A stretch of 40,238 nt of DNA. Source: Bacteroides_E sp964528875. Lineage in GTDB: Bacteria > Bacteroidota > Bacteroidia > Bacteroidales > Bacteroidaceae. Below are positions 17,045-23,871 of the stretch, in pieces (the stretch's first letter is position 1; each line of letters starts with the position of its first letter). The stretch is from NCBI GenBank assembly GCA_964528875.1, contig CAZGUI010000019.1, positions 1 to 40,238 of the forward strand, given 5' to 3'. A program made the position numbers and the translations under genes. Below the pieces are notes generated by a model. The model worked only from the letters and a program-made list of their open reading frames with translations. It was not told the origin of the DNA and ran no database searches.

Positions 17045-17923
17045 TCATAATACCACTTTCTTTAGAAACTTTATTATAGCTTTATTTATTTTTGAATTCT
17101 CTTTTTTTGTGAATTTCCCATGTCCTCCATTTTTGATGGTTATGAATTCACTTTCAATGCCATTCATAACAAGTGTTTTGTGTAGTTTTACTGACTGGAT
17201 ATATGGAACGATTGGATCAGCATCTCCATGGATAATAAATGTAGGAGGACTATCTTCATCAATATATGTTATTCCAGAAACTGATTTTTTAAAGTCCATG
17301 TTATTTATGTTTTCTCCTAGCCATCGTATTGCAGAATTATGTTTTTTTGTGTCAATAGAAAAAGAGAAGAGATCGGCTATTCCATACTTGTTTATAATTG
17401 CAGCAACTTTAACTTCTTTGATTTCTTCTCTATTGGAGTCGAAAATTGGATTATTTGCTATATATCCTGCGCAAAGTGCAAGATGTCCTCCAGATGATCC
17501 TCCCATAATAATAATCTTTTTTACATCAATGTTTAAGTGTTCTGCATTTTTTATTAAATATATTATAGCTGATCTTACATCTTCTATGGCGGCTGGTGCA
17601 GGTGCTATATCAACTAATCTATAATTAATGTTTGCTACAGCAATATTTTCTTTAAAAAATAGTTGAAAATCTGTTTGTTTTTCTTTGCTTCCATGGTTCC
17701 ATCCTCCTCCATGAATATTAATTAAAATTGGAGTTGATTTTCCTCTATTAGGAGGTAAATATAAGTCCATCTTACCAGTCCAATTATCTGTCTCTTTATA
17801 TATAACATCGATCTTTGAAGAGAACTCTATAGGAATTTTAACTCCATAATCAGTTGTTTTAGTTTGTTTAGTTATACATGATGACATTAGGATCACTAAT
17901 GGTATGAGTAATATTCTTTTCAT
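17045..17923 (-). CDS. Alpha/beta-hydrolase esterase lipoprotein
   Basis: This 292-residue protein has a lipoprotein signal (LVILMSSC, Cys 16) and so is expected to be membrane-anchored outside the cytoplasm. The alpha/beta-hydrolase core is complete: oxyanion-hole HGGGW at 71-75, nucleophile elbow GSSGG with S144, acid D236 in IHGDADPIVP, and H268 in NGGHGKF. This is the esterase/lipase (BD-FAE, acetyl-esterase-like) type. It is the last gene of the leftward arm of the alginate locus, but a strong terminator-like hairpin lies between it and the SDR gene, so it may be expressed at a lower level or by readthrough. Deacetylation of alginate oligosaccharides is a reasonable inference from context. 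Other ester substrates remain possible. Confidence 0.8.
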   Translation of the reverse strand: MKRILLIPLVILMSSCITKQTKTTDYGVKIPIEFSSKIDVIYKETDNWTGKMDLYLPPNRGKSTPILINIHGGGWNHGSKEKQTDFQLFFKENIAVANINYRLVDIAPAPAAIEDVRSAIIYLIKNAEHLNIDVKKIIIMGGSSGGHLALCAGYIANNPIFDSNREEIKEVKVAAIINKYGIADLFSFSIDTKKHNSAIRWLGENINNMDFKKSVSGITYIDEDSPPTFIIHGDADPIVPYIQSVKLHKTLVMNGIESEFITIKNGGHGKFTKKENSKINKAIIKFLKKVVL

Positions 17924-17942
17924 AGAATAGGATAAAGTGGTT

Positions 17943-17988
17943 AAAAAAAGTAAAAAGGAAATAAGTATAGATCCTTTTTACTTTTTAC
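17943..17988 (-). terminator. Terminator-like hairpin between the SDR and esterase genes
   Basis: A perfect 15-bp inverted repeat (17945-17959 against 17972-17986) ends on the minus strand in a run of seven T. It should end or attenuate transcription from the gntR promoter after the SDR gene. Confidence 0.8.
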
Positions 17989-17995
17989 ATTATGA

Positions 17996-18748
17996 TTATG
18001 AGAAGAAACTTCCCCCGTTAATGTCTATATTAGTACCGGTTATATAATCAGACTCTTCTGTGGCCAAGAATAATGTTAAATCAGCAACATCTTCCATGTC
18101 CCCTTCACGACGTAGAGGATATATACCTTTCATTTTTTCTCTTACTTCGGGGTTCCCAAATTTGTCGTGAAATGATGTTGCAATAGTTCCAGGAGCAAGA
18201 GCGTTTACTCGGATTCCTTTTGGTCCTAGTTCTTTAGCCATTGCACGCGTGAAAACCGCAACTGCACCCTTAGATGTAGCATAGAGTGATGCTCCTGGCC
18301 CCCCTCCATCACGCGCTGCCAATGATGAGAAGTTAATTATTGACCCTCCAGTAGGCATATAGGGAACAACTTCACGTGTACATAACCAACAACTTTTCAT
18401 ATTAATGTCCATTAGCAAATTATACCAATCTTCATCTTGTTCTGTAATGGTTTTTCTGCCCATAATTCCTCCAGCAACATTAACCAAGATGTGAATTGTA
18501 TCTCCATATTCTTTTTTTGCTTCATTAAATAAGTTTTTTACATCGACTTCTTTACTCATGTCGCCTTTAACAATGATGCATTCTCCTCCAAATTTACCAA
18601 TCTGCTCTTTAGTTTCTTGTGCACTATTAGGGCTATTGAAATAATTGATTACTACTTTCGCTCCTTCTTTTGCTAATCTTATTGATATAGCTTGTCCTAG
18701 ATCTCTAGAACCACCTGAGACAATAGCTACTTTTCCTTTTAACTTCAT
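17996..18748 (-). CDS. SDR oxidoreductase, probable DEH reductase of alginate catabolism
   Basis: This 250-residue classical short-chain dehydrogenase has the cofactor loop GGSRDLG at 12-18, NVAGG at 90-94, a catalytic Ser in the FSSLAARDGGG segment (141-142), and Y156/K160 in YATSK. The C-terminal DINGGSF is typical of the family. In alginate-degrading bacteria, SDR enzymes of this kind reduce 4-deoxy-L-erythro-5-hexoseulose uronate (DEH) to 2-keto-3-deoxygluconate (KDG) with NAD(P)H in the cytoplasm. The assignment rests on context (PL17, KdgF-like cupin, MFS transporter in the same operon) and on overall similarity; cofactor preference cannot be read reliably. It lies 32 bases after the MFS gene. 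Confidence 0.85.
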   Translation of the reverse strand: MKLKGKVAIVSGGSRDLGQAISIRLAKEGAKVVINYFNSPNSAQETKEQIGKFGGECIIVKGDMSKEVDVKNLFNEAKKEYGDTIHILVNVAGGIMGRKTITEQDEDWYNLLMDINMKSCWLCTREVVPYMPTGGSIINFSSLAARDGGGPGASLYATSKGAVAVFTRAMAKELGPKGIRVNALAPGTIATSFHDKFGNPEVREKMKGIYPLRREGDMEDVADLTLFLATEESDYITGTNIDINGGSFFS

Positions 18749-18780
18749 TTTTTTTAGTTTCTTAAATTAATAAATGTGAA

Positions 18781-20256
18781 TTATTTGTTTTTAATTTGTT
18801 CTATTTTACCTACAGTGAGAAATATAGAGATTAATGATAACGGGACTAATGTGGCTAATAATCCAAACAATAAAGGCCAACTTTCAATATAGCCTGAAAA
18901 TACAATCGCTATAATTGTTCCCAATACAGCAGCTGCTCCTCCAAGTCCGGCTAAAGATCCAACTGATTTTCCTGAATGTAAATCACTAGGAATTGTTTGT
19001 ATGTTTGTCATTAAAAATTGGAATCCACCTAAAACAACTCCCATTAAGGTTACAGCTATAAAGGGGTCACTGACCATAACTGAAGCAAGAATAGAGGGTA
19101 TAATGATGACTCCTCCTAATAACATGGCTCCCTTACGTGCATAATTTACTGTTTTTCCTTTACGAATCAAATATCCAGAGAACCATCCTCCTGCAATACT
19201 TCCTATCATGGCTCCAACATATGGAATCCATGCTGAATAGGCTAACTCTTTAATGTTGAGGTTAAACTGATTAATTAAATACATGGGGAGAAATGTTACA
19301 AACATCCACCAGATTGGGTCTAAAAAGAAACGACCGAGAATTACAGAATAATTCTTTTTATTAGATAATAATTCTCCCCACGATTTTCCCTTATCATCTT
19401 TTTCGGACATTTTGGCTTCAGGCTGTCCACTCAATATATAATCTCTTTCTTCATTTGTTATCCAAGAGTGCTCTTTAGGACCTTTTTTATTTATTATTAA
19501 CCATGGAATTAACCATAACAATCCAAGACAACCAACTACTACAAAAGTGAGCTTCCATCCCAGTGTTAAGTAAAGGCTGAGTATTATTATAGGTGCAAGA
19601 ATAGAACCTATTGATGCTGCTGCACCAAATAAACCTTGAGCAAAGGCGCGCTCTTTTTGTGGAAACCACTCTGCATTACTTTTTGTTGTTCCTGGCCATG
19701 GTCCTGCTTCTCCAAGCCCTAGCATCATTCTAAAAGTTGTCAATGAAAATTTTCCTTGTGCTAAAGCTGTTAATGCATCTGCTGTTCCCCATAATAGAAC
19801 TGAAACAACAAAACCTTTTCTTGTTCCAATTTTATCATACAGTTTACCTGAAAAAAGTTGACTAATACCATATGCAATCATAAAGAAAATTGTAATTGTA
19901 CCTAAAACATCTTTTGCTTGTTTTGATGATTCTTCAGGTGAAGCAGATGTGTCAATAATTCCTAGATCATAAGCTATACCTTCTCTATTTATGACAATTT
20001 GTCCTTTATTTTTAAAAGTAAGAAACTCTTCTTTTTGAGTAGTTTCTATCCCCTTTTTTGTAATAAGTGTATAGGATTTATTTGAGTCGGAATATATGGC
20101 TATGTTTTCTGTGCCTTTTAGACTTTTATTTTCTACTAGTTTATATTCTACATTAGCAACCCACATGTAGTTAAGAGTACCTCTATCCAAATAATTAATT
20201 ATGGTTATGAGCATTATTAGGCCGATAATCCACCAGCGCAATCCTTTTATTTTCAT
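18781..20256 (-). CDS. MFS uronate transporter with an inserted extracytoplasmic segment
   Basis: This 491-residue protein is of the anion:cation symporter/hexuronate (ExuT-like) MFS type. The first membrane helix ends in the family signature NYLDRGTLNYMW. Motif GKLYDKIGTRKG follows the second helix, and GLGEAGPWPGTTKSNAEWFPQKER is the signature of hexuronate carriers. About 12 membrane segments can be counted. Unusually, some 75-80 hydrophilic residues (about 35-112) lie between helices 1 and 2, far longer than the usual ~20-residue loop. By topology this part faces the periplasm. In this operon the expected cargo is unsaturated uronate monomer (DEH) or short alginate oligomers released by PL17. 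It lies 15 bases downstream of the cupin gene. Confidence 0.88.
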   Translation of the reverse strand: MKIKGLRWWIIGLIMLITIINYLDRGTLNYMWVANVEYKLVENKSLKGTENIAIYSDSNKSYTLITKKGIETTQKEEFLTFKNKGQIVINREGIAYDLGIIDTSASPEESSKQAKDVLGTITIFFMIAYGISQLFSGKLYDKIGTRKGFVVSVLLWGTADALTALAQGKFSLTTFRMMLGLGEAGPWPGTTKSNAEWFPQKERAFAQGLFGAAASIGSILAPIIILSLYLTLGWKLTFVVVGCLGLLWLIPWLIINKKGPKEHSWITNEERDYILSGQPEAKMSEKDDKGKSWGELLSNKKNYSVILGRFFLDPIWWMFVTFLPMYLINQFNLNIKELAYSAWIPYVGAMIGSIAGGWFSGYLIRKGKTVNYARKGAMLLGGVIIIPSILASVMVSDPFIAVTLMGVVLGGFQFLMTNIQTIPSDLHSGKSVGSLAGLGGAAAVLGTIIAIVFSGYIESWPLLFGLLATLVPLSLISIFLTVGKIEQIKNK

Positions 20257-20271
20257 TGTCGTGTGTTGGTA

Positions 20272-20625
20272 TTATTCAATTGATTCAAAGAAATCTTCTC
20301 GTATTGGACTAAAAACATCAATAAGTATTCCAGCTTCTAAGCACTTGCATCCGTGTAAGAGATTTGGTTCTATATAGTATCCATCACCAGCTTTAATTAT
20401 TTGTTTTTTATCTCCTATTCTCATTTCAAATTTACCCGAAACAACATAAGTTGTTTGAGTATGTGGGTGTTGATGTTCATAGCCAATAGCACCTTCTTCA
20501 AACATTACTTTAACCATCATAATTTCATTATCATACCCCACGAATTGCCGTGTTATTCCTGTATCTGCCTGATAGATTCTTTCTTTTTCAGAAATAAAAA
20601 AGGGTTTGCTTTTAATTTTTTTCAT
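20272..20625 (-). CDS. kdgF: KdgF-like cupin (unsaturated uronate linearisation)
   Basis: This 117-residue single-domain cupin has metal-binding candidates H51, H53, Q57 and H91 in EHQHPHTQTTYVVSG and EPNLLHGCK. The two cupin motifs are in order (G-x5-H-x-H and G-x5-P-x3-H). KdgF proteins catalyse ring opening of 4,5-unsaturated uronates to the linear keto form (DKI or DEH) after pectin or alginate lyases. Its place between the PL17 lyase and the uronate transporter, with spacers of 19 and 15 bases, supports that role. No signal peptide is seen, so it should act in the cytoplasm, which implies that at least some unsaturated monomer enters the cell in cyclic form. Confidence 0.82.
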   Translation of the reverse strand: MKKIKSKPFFISEKERIYQADTGITRQFVGYDNEIMMVKVMFEEGAIGYEHQHPHTQTTYVVSGKFEMRIGDKKQIIKAGDGYYIEPNLLHGCKCLEAGILIDVFSPIREDFFESIE

Positions 20626-20644
20626 AGTTGTATTATTAAAATAT

Positions 20645-22762
20645 TTAATTCATTTCAAAGAATGTTTCAGATTCTATGTCTATTTTTATGGTCTTATTGT
20701 TGTTTGTTTGTATTTCTATTATAGAATAATCCTCAGAGATTTCGATCTTGTCTATAGTTGAAGAAGATTGTACCGTATACTCTTCTCTAGGATTAAACTC
20801 TCCATGGGGTTCAATTACAGAAATAAAATATGTGGATGACTCATCTGTTTTACGAATCATAAAAGATGGATCATTTCTTAAATTAAAATTAGGATCATTA
20901 GCACCTATTCTATTGAAAAAATATTGACTATTACTATTAGACTGTGTTGTAATTGTGTAGAATCTATTTCCTTTTAAAAAGGTGAAATATGCATCTGGTC
21001 TCGTCACTTTTGTTTCTGCTTCTTTCCATAGATGTTGATATCCATTATTTTTACCTAGAGGCGTTCGATTTTCTATATATGGATAATACTCTAGATTGGT
21101 TGAAATTATTTGACCACTGTAATAATAGGATAAATCATATTGGTGTTTCTTTTTAGAGTCTACTAAAACAAAGTCTATAATTAAAGGTTTTGGTGATTCC
21201 TTGGGTAAAATCATTATTATCGTTCTTTCCATTTTTGTTTCTGGGTAAGCATATTTATCAATAGCTGATATAAGCTTAAATTTCTCTTTATTAATAAACC
21301 TCTTTATTGTTGGAGAATGTTTCTCGGCTATTTCTAGATTTCCTCCGTAATGAGATGTTTCATCAACGACGATTGTGTTGTGAGCTATGCTTTGTTTTGC
21401 CCATGTGTTGTTTTCTGGTAGGTAATGACCTCCATTTTTTTGTTCAATATTAAGGAAGCGTGCAGCGCCATAATCTTGTAGTATTTCTTCTCCTTTATCA
21501 TAAAATGAAATTGAGAGTTTGTCAAAGTGTCCATGTCCCATTCCTTGTGCTGTTGCTTTTAATACAATCGTTGATTGATCTTCATAATTCCCCATTCTCA
21601 AAATTCCAATACCTCCTTCATCTCCTTGTGCACCATCTCGAATTAATAGTGTTTTTAAATCGTATTTCTCTTTTATCTCATTAGATAGTGCTTTTGAGGT
21701 TATGATTCCTGCATCACCAAGTATAACCTGATTTTGCTCCTTGGCAATTAATAAAAGTTCTTTGTTCCTTGTTATATTATATGCTATGTTTACGCCATAC
21801 ACTAGTTCTATGCTGTGCCAAGTTTTATCAAGAGCATCATTTAGATGAAAAAATTGTCCATCAGTGTTGGCCATTTGTAGTAATGTAGTAACTGCTTTAG
21901 TCAAGATACTGTCTCTGTAGCTAAATATGTTCCTCTCTGGTTCGTTGTTTTCTATTGCCTGAGCAAAGACAATAAAAGGTTGTAAAGAGTATCTTTGATA
22001 ATATGGGCCTTCAGCAAAATATCCATCAGGAGAAAAAAGGTTATCTAATTGTGCTAAAAAACCACCTTTTTTATCCTTGTTTAGTCCTAATATTGCTTTT
22101 TCAATCCATTCTTTGTTGTTCGTAACGTAACCTATCATTCCTACTCCTGCCACGGCCCAAGTTCCATGATTGTGTATTTTATTAAATGTTGTGGCGTTCT
22201 CTTCTGAAATGAATTTGACTAAAGGAGAAAAAAGGTTGTTTTCTATATATTTTTTTTCTTTCTCTGTTAAGAATTCATAAATACAATCGTATGCTTGAGA
22301 TGCATATACTAGCCAGACACATTCATTAAGTCCTTGCCAGAATAGTTTGCCTCTGTAGTTTGATTTTTGTACCGGGTGTAATGGCAGTTTGGGATACATC
22401 TCTGCATAGTCCATTAGCATTTTTTTTACAAATAATGCGTATATTTCATCTCCTAGAATCTGATATAATATTCCAGCTTTATATAATTCATTATAGTTCT
22501 TTTTATGCCTTTCATGTGTGTATCCACCTCCACCATCTCTAGGTATAGGAACATCAATGGGTTTACTTATTATTTCATCAATTTCATGTTTAGTTTTATA
22601 TAATTGTTTATCAAATAGAGGTGTCGTTCCAAGACTTCTTTTGATTTCCTGCACTCCCTTTTTACTTAAGATAAGATTGGGGTGCGTGTTAGAAAAACAT
22701 TGCGATATTGATACAGCAAATAATACTATAAATAAAGTTCTGTAAACCATTCTCTTTTTCAC
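20645..22762 (-). CDS. PL17 oligoalginate lyase
   Basis: This 705-residue enzyme has an N-terminal (alpha/alpha) toroid and a heparinase II/III-like beta-sandwich. Characteristic PL17 stretches include VPIPRDGGGGYTHERHKKNY (residues 71-90), LFWQGLN (140-146), HNHGTWA with N198/H199, and SPDGYFAEGPYYQRYSLQPF (244-263) holding the catalytic-tyrosine region. GQGMGHGHFDKLS-type His residues in the C-terminal half are also present (QGMGHGHFD). PL17 enzymes act exolytically on alginate oligosaccharides and release unsaturated monouronate. The signal peptide ends near ISQCFSN; the residue before the Cys is Gln, so lipidation is doubtful and a soluble periplasmic form is possible. It begins 11 bases after the regulator gene. 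Confidence 0.92.
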   Translation of the reverse strand: MKKRMVYRTLFIVLFAVSISQCFSNTHPNLILSKKGVQEIKRSLGTTPLFDKQLYKTKHEIDEIISKPIDVPIPRDGGGGYTHERHKKNYNELYKAGILYQILGDEIYALFVKKMLMDYAEMYPKLPLHPVQKSNYRGKLFWQGLNECVWLVYASQAYDCIYEFLTEKEKKYIENNLFSPLVKFISEENATTFNKIHNHGTWAVAGVGMIGYVTNNKEWIEKAILGLNKDKKGGFLAQLDNLFSPDGYFAEGPYYQRYSLQPFIVFAQAIENNEPERNIFSYRDSILTKAVTTLLQMANTDGQFFHLNDALDKTWHSIELVYGVNIAYNITRNKELLLIAKEQNQVILGDAGIITSKALSNEIKEKYDLKTLLIRDGAQGDEGGIGILRMGNYEDQSTIVLKATAQGMGHGHFDKLSISFYDKGEEILQDYGAARFLNIEQKNGGHYLPENNTWAKQSIAHNTIVVDETSHYGGNLEIAEKHSPTIKRFINKEKFKLISAIDKYAYPETKMERTIIMILPKESPKPLIIDFVLVDSKKKHQYDLSYYYSGQIISTNLEYYPYIENRTPLGKNNGYQHLWKEAETKVTRPDAYFTFLKGNRFYTITTQSNSNSQYFFNRIGANDPNFNLRNDPSFMIRKTDESSTYFISVIEPHGEFNPREEYTVQSSSTIDKIEISEDYSIIEIQTNNNKTIKIDIESETFFEMN

Positions 22763-22773
22763 TGTTTATTTAA

Positions 22774-23535
22774 TTAAATTGTTTTATCTTTAGGACTTAT
22801 TTCTTTTGCGAACTCAATGACTCCTTTAAGATGTTGTTTCATCATCATTTCTGCTCCTTCAGAATCTTGTCTTTTTATGTACTCAAAAAGTAGTTGATGT
22901 TCCATTCCTGCTATTGATTTATTCTTATCACAGATCCAGTATTTTCTATAATTAGTCATTATATCTGGTGTTATAATTAGCATCATTGATTTGAGGACTT
23001 GGTTTTTAGATGCTTCTGCTATTACTCTATGAAAGTTTAGATCTTCATTGACTGCAGCGCTTCCTTCTTTTATTTTAGCATCACATATTAATAAACTTTC
23101 TTCGATTCTCTTAAGGTCATCTTCTGTGCGTCTTTGGCAGCAGAGCTTTACGGTGTTTACTTCGAGTATAAGCCTAGTTTCAACTAGCGAGTAAAAATCA
23201 TACGTTTCGATGCTTAATGCATCGGAGATTAAGCTTTCTAGCGAAGAAGACTCAAGTGCAGCTACATAAGTTCCACTTTGGGGTTGCGTCTTTAGAATTC
23301 CATATAGCTCAAGTTTCTTTATTGCATTGCGTATATGTGTACGACTTACATTGAATTTTTCAGCAAGCTTTCTTTCAGATAAAAGTCTATCTCCTGGCTC
23401 TAGTTGACCTGAAGTTATTAAATGCCTTATTTGCTTGATTATGGAATCCACAGGGTTATCCGGGATGCCATTATTATCAAGAGTTAGTGAGTTGGAGTTT
23501 CTTTGCTCTGTTTTTAGTGTGTGAATAGTATCCAT
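22774..23535 (-). CDS. FadR-subfamily GntR regulator of the alginate locus
   Basis: This 253-residue regulator has an N-terminal winged helix (about 28-92: PVDSIIKQIRHLITSGQ, ERKLAEKFNVSRTHIRNAIKKLE, GILKTQPQSGTYV) and a C-terminal all-helical FCD ligand domain with the metal-site pattern DLNFHRVIAEAS. FadR-type GntR proteins of sugar-acid pathways (for example UxuR, ExuR) are usually repressors released by a uronate intermediate. It is the first gene of the leftward operon and faces susC across a 327-base control region with two matching TGGT..ACCA sites, so autoregulation and control of both arms is the simplest model. Its occurrence in place of the hybrid two-component or SusR regulators of many Bacteroides loci is characteristic of alginate loci. 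Confidence 0.88.
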   Translation of the reverse strand: MDTIHTLKTEQRNSNSLTLDNNGIPDNPVDSIIKQIRHLITSGQLEPGDRLLSERKLAEKFNVSRTHIRNAIKKLELYGILKTQPQSGTYVAALESSSLESLISDALSIETYDFYSLVETRLILEVNTVKLCCQRRTEDDLKRIEESLLICDAKIKEGSAAVNEDLNFHRVIAEASKNQVLKSMMLIITPDIMTNYRKYWICDKNKSIAGMEHQLLFEYIKRQDSEGAEMMMKQHLKGVIEFAKEISPKDKTI

Positions 23536-23603
23536 CTTTTTATTCTGTTTTTTTGTGATTTATAATTTCTAAATGTAGTTATTAAATATTATAAATCCAA
23601 ATG

Positions 23604-23623
23604 TGGTCAACCAAACTGGTGCC
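23604..23623. promoter_or_regulatory. Predicted GntR operator 1 (gntR side)
   Basis: TGGTCAACCAAACTGGTGCC contains TGGT-CA-ACCA arms like those bound by FadR/UxuR-type repressors, plus an overlapping ACCA-AAC-TGGT. The core begins 11 bases downstream of the gntR -7 element. It shares 14 of 15 bases with operator 2. Confidence 0.65.
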
Positions 23624-23624
23624 C

Positions 23625-23654
23625 CAAAGGTAGTTTTTATTTGTTTACATCAAA
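23625..23654 (-). promoter_or_regulatory. Predicted promoter of the gntR-PL17-kdgF-MFS-SDR operon
   Basis: On the minus strand TTTG (23654-23651) and TACCTTTG (23632-23625) are separated by 18 bases, both matching the Bacteroidetes consensus. The leader to the gntR ATG is about 80 bases. Confidence 0.7.
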
Positions 23655-23777
23655 TAAAAATATGGATTAATTTTGTTTTCCCTCGATGTGTTATATAACA
23701 TGAAGTTGTAATGTGTTGGTATGCAGATAGTTAGGATTCGTCAGTGGGGTCTTGTTTGATATTTAAAGAAGAGTGTG

Positions 23778-23807
23778 TTTGACATTAGAAATATTTATTT
23801 ATATTTG
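23778..23807 (+). promoter_or_regulatory. Predicted promoter of the susC-susD-esterase-PL6 operon
   Basis: TTTG at 23778-23781 and TATATTTG at 23800-23807 are 18 bases apart and match the -33 and -7 consensus. The transcription start would be near 23814. Confidence 0.7.
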
Positions 23808-23819
23808 CTGAGCTATAAC

Positions 23820-23839
23820 TGGTAAACCAAACTGCCGGT
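23820..23839. promoter_or_regulatory. Predicted GntR operator 2 (susC side)
   Basis: TGGTAAACCAAACTGCCGGT repeats the operator-1 core (TGGTnAACCAAACTG) in the same orientation on the plus strand. The core starts 12 bases after the susC -7 element, almost the same distance as operator 1 from its promoter. Confidence 0.65.
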
Positions 23840-23871
23840 TTTTTACGAGAATATAATAATAATTGCTAAAA

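Noticed and set aside
17109..17624. 171-residue plus-strand frame opposite the esterase
   Set aside because: It is a shadow of the esterase gene on the other strand; no family features and no start context.
20645..22762. Heparinase II/III acting on heparin
   Set aside because: The C-terminal domain is heparinase-like, but the N-terminal VPIPRDGGGGYTHE and EGPYYQRY segments are PL17 hallmarks, and the neighbours fit alginate.
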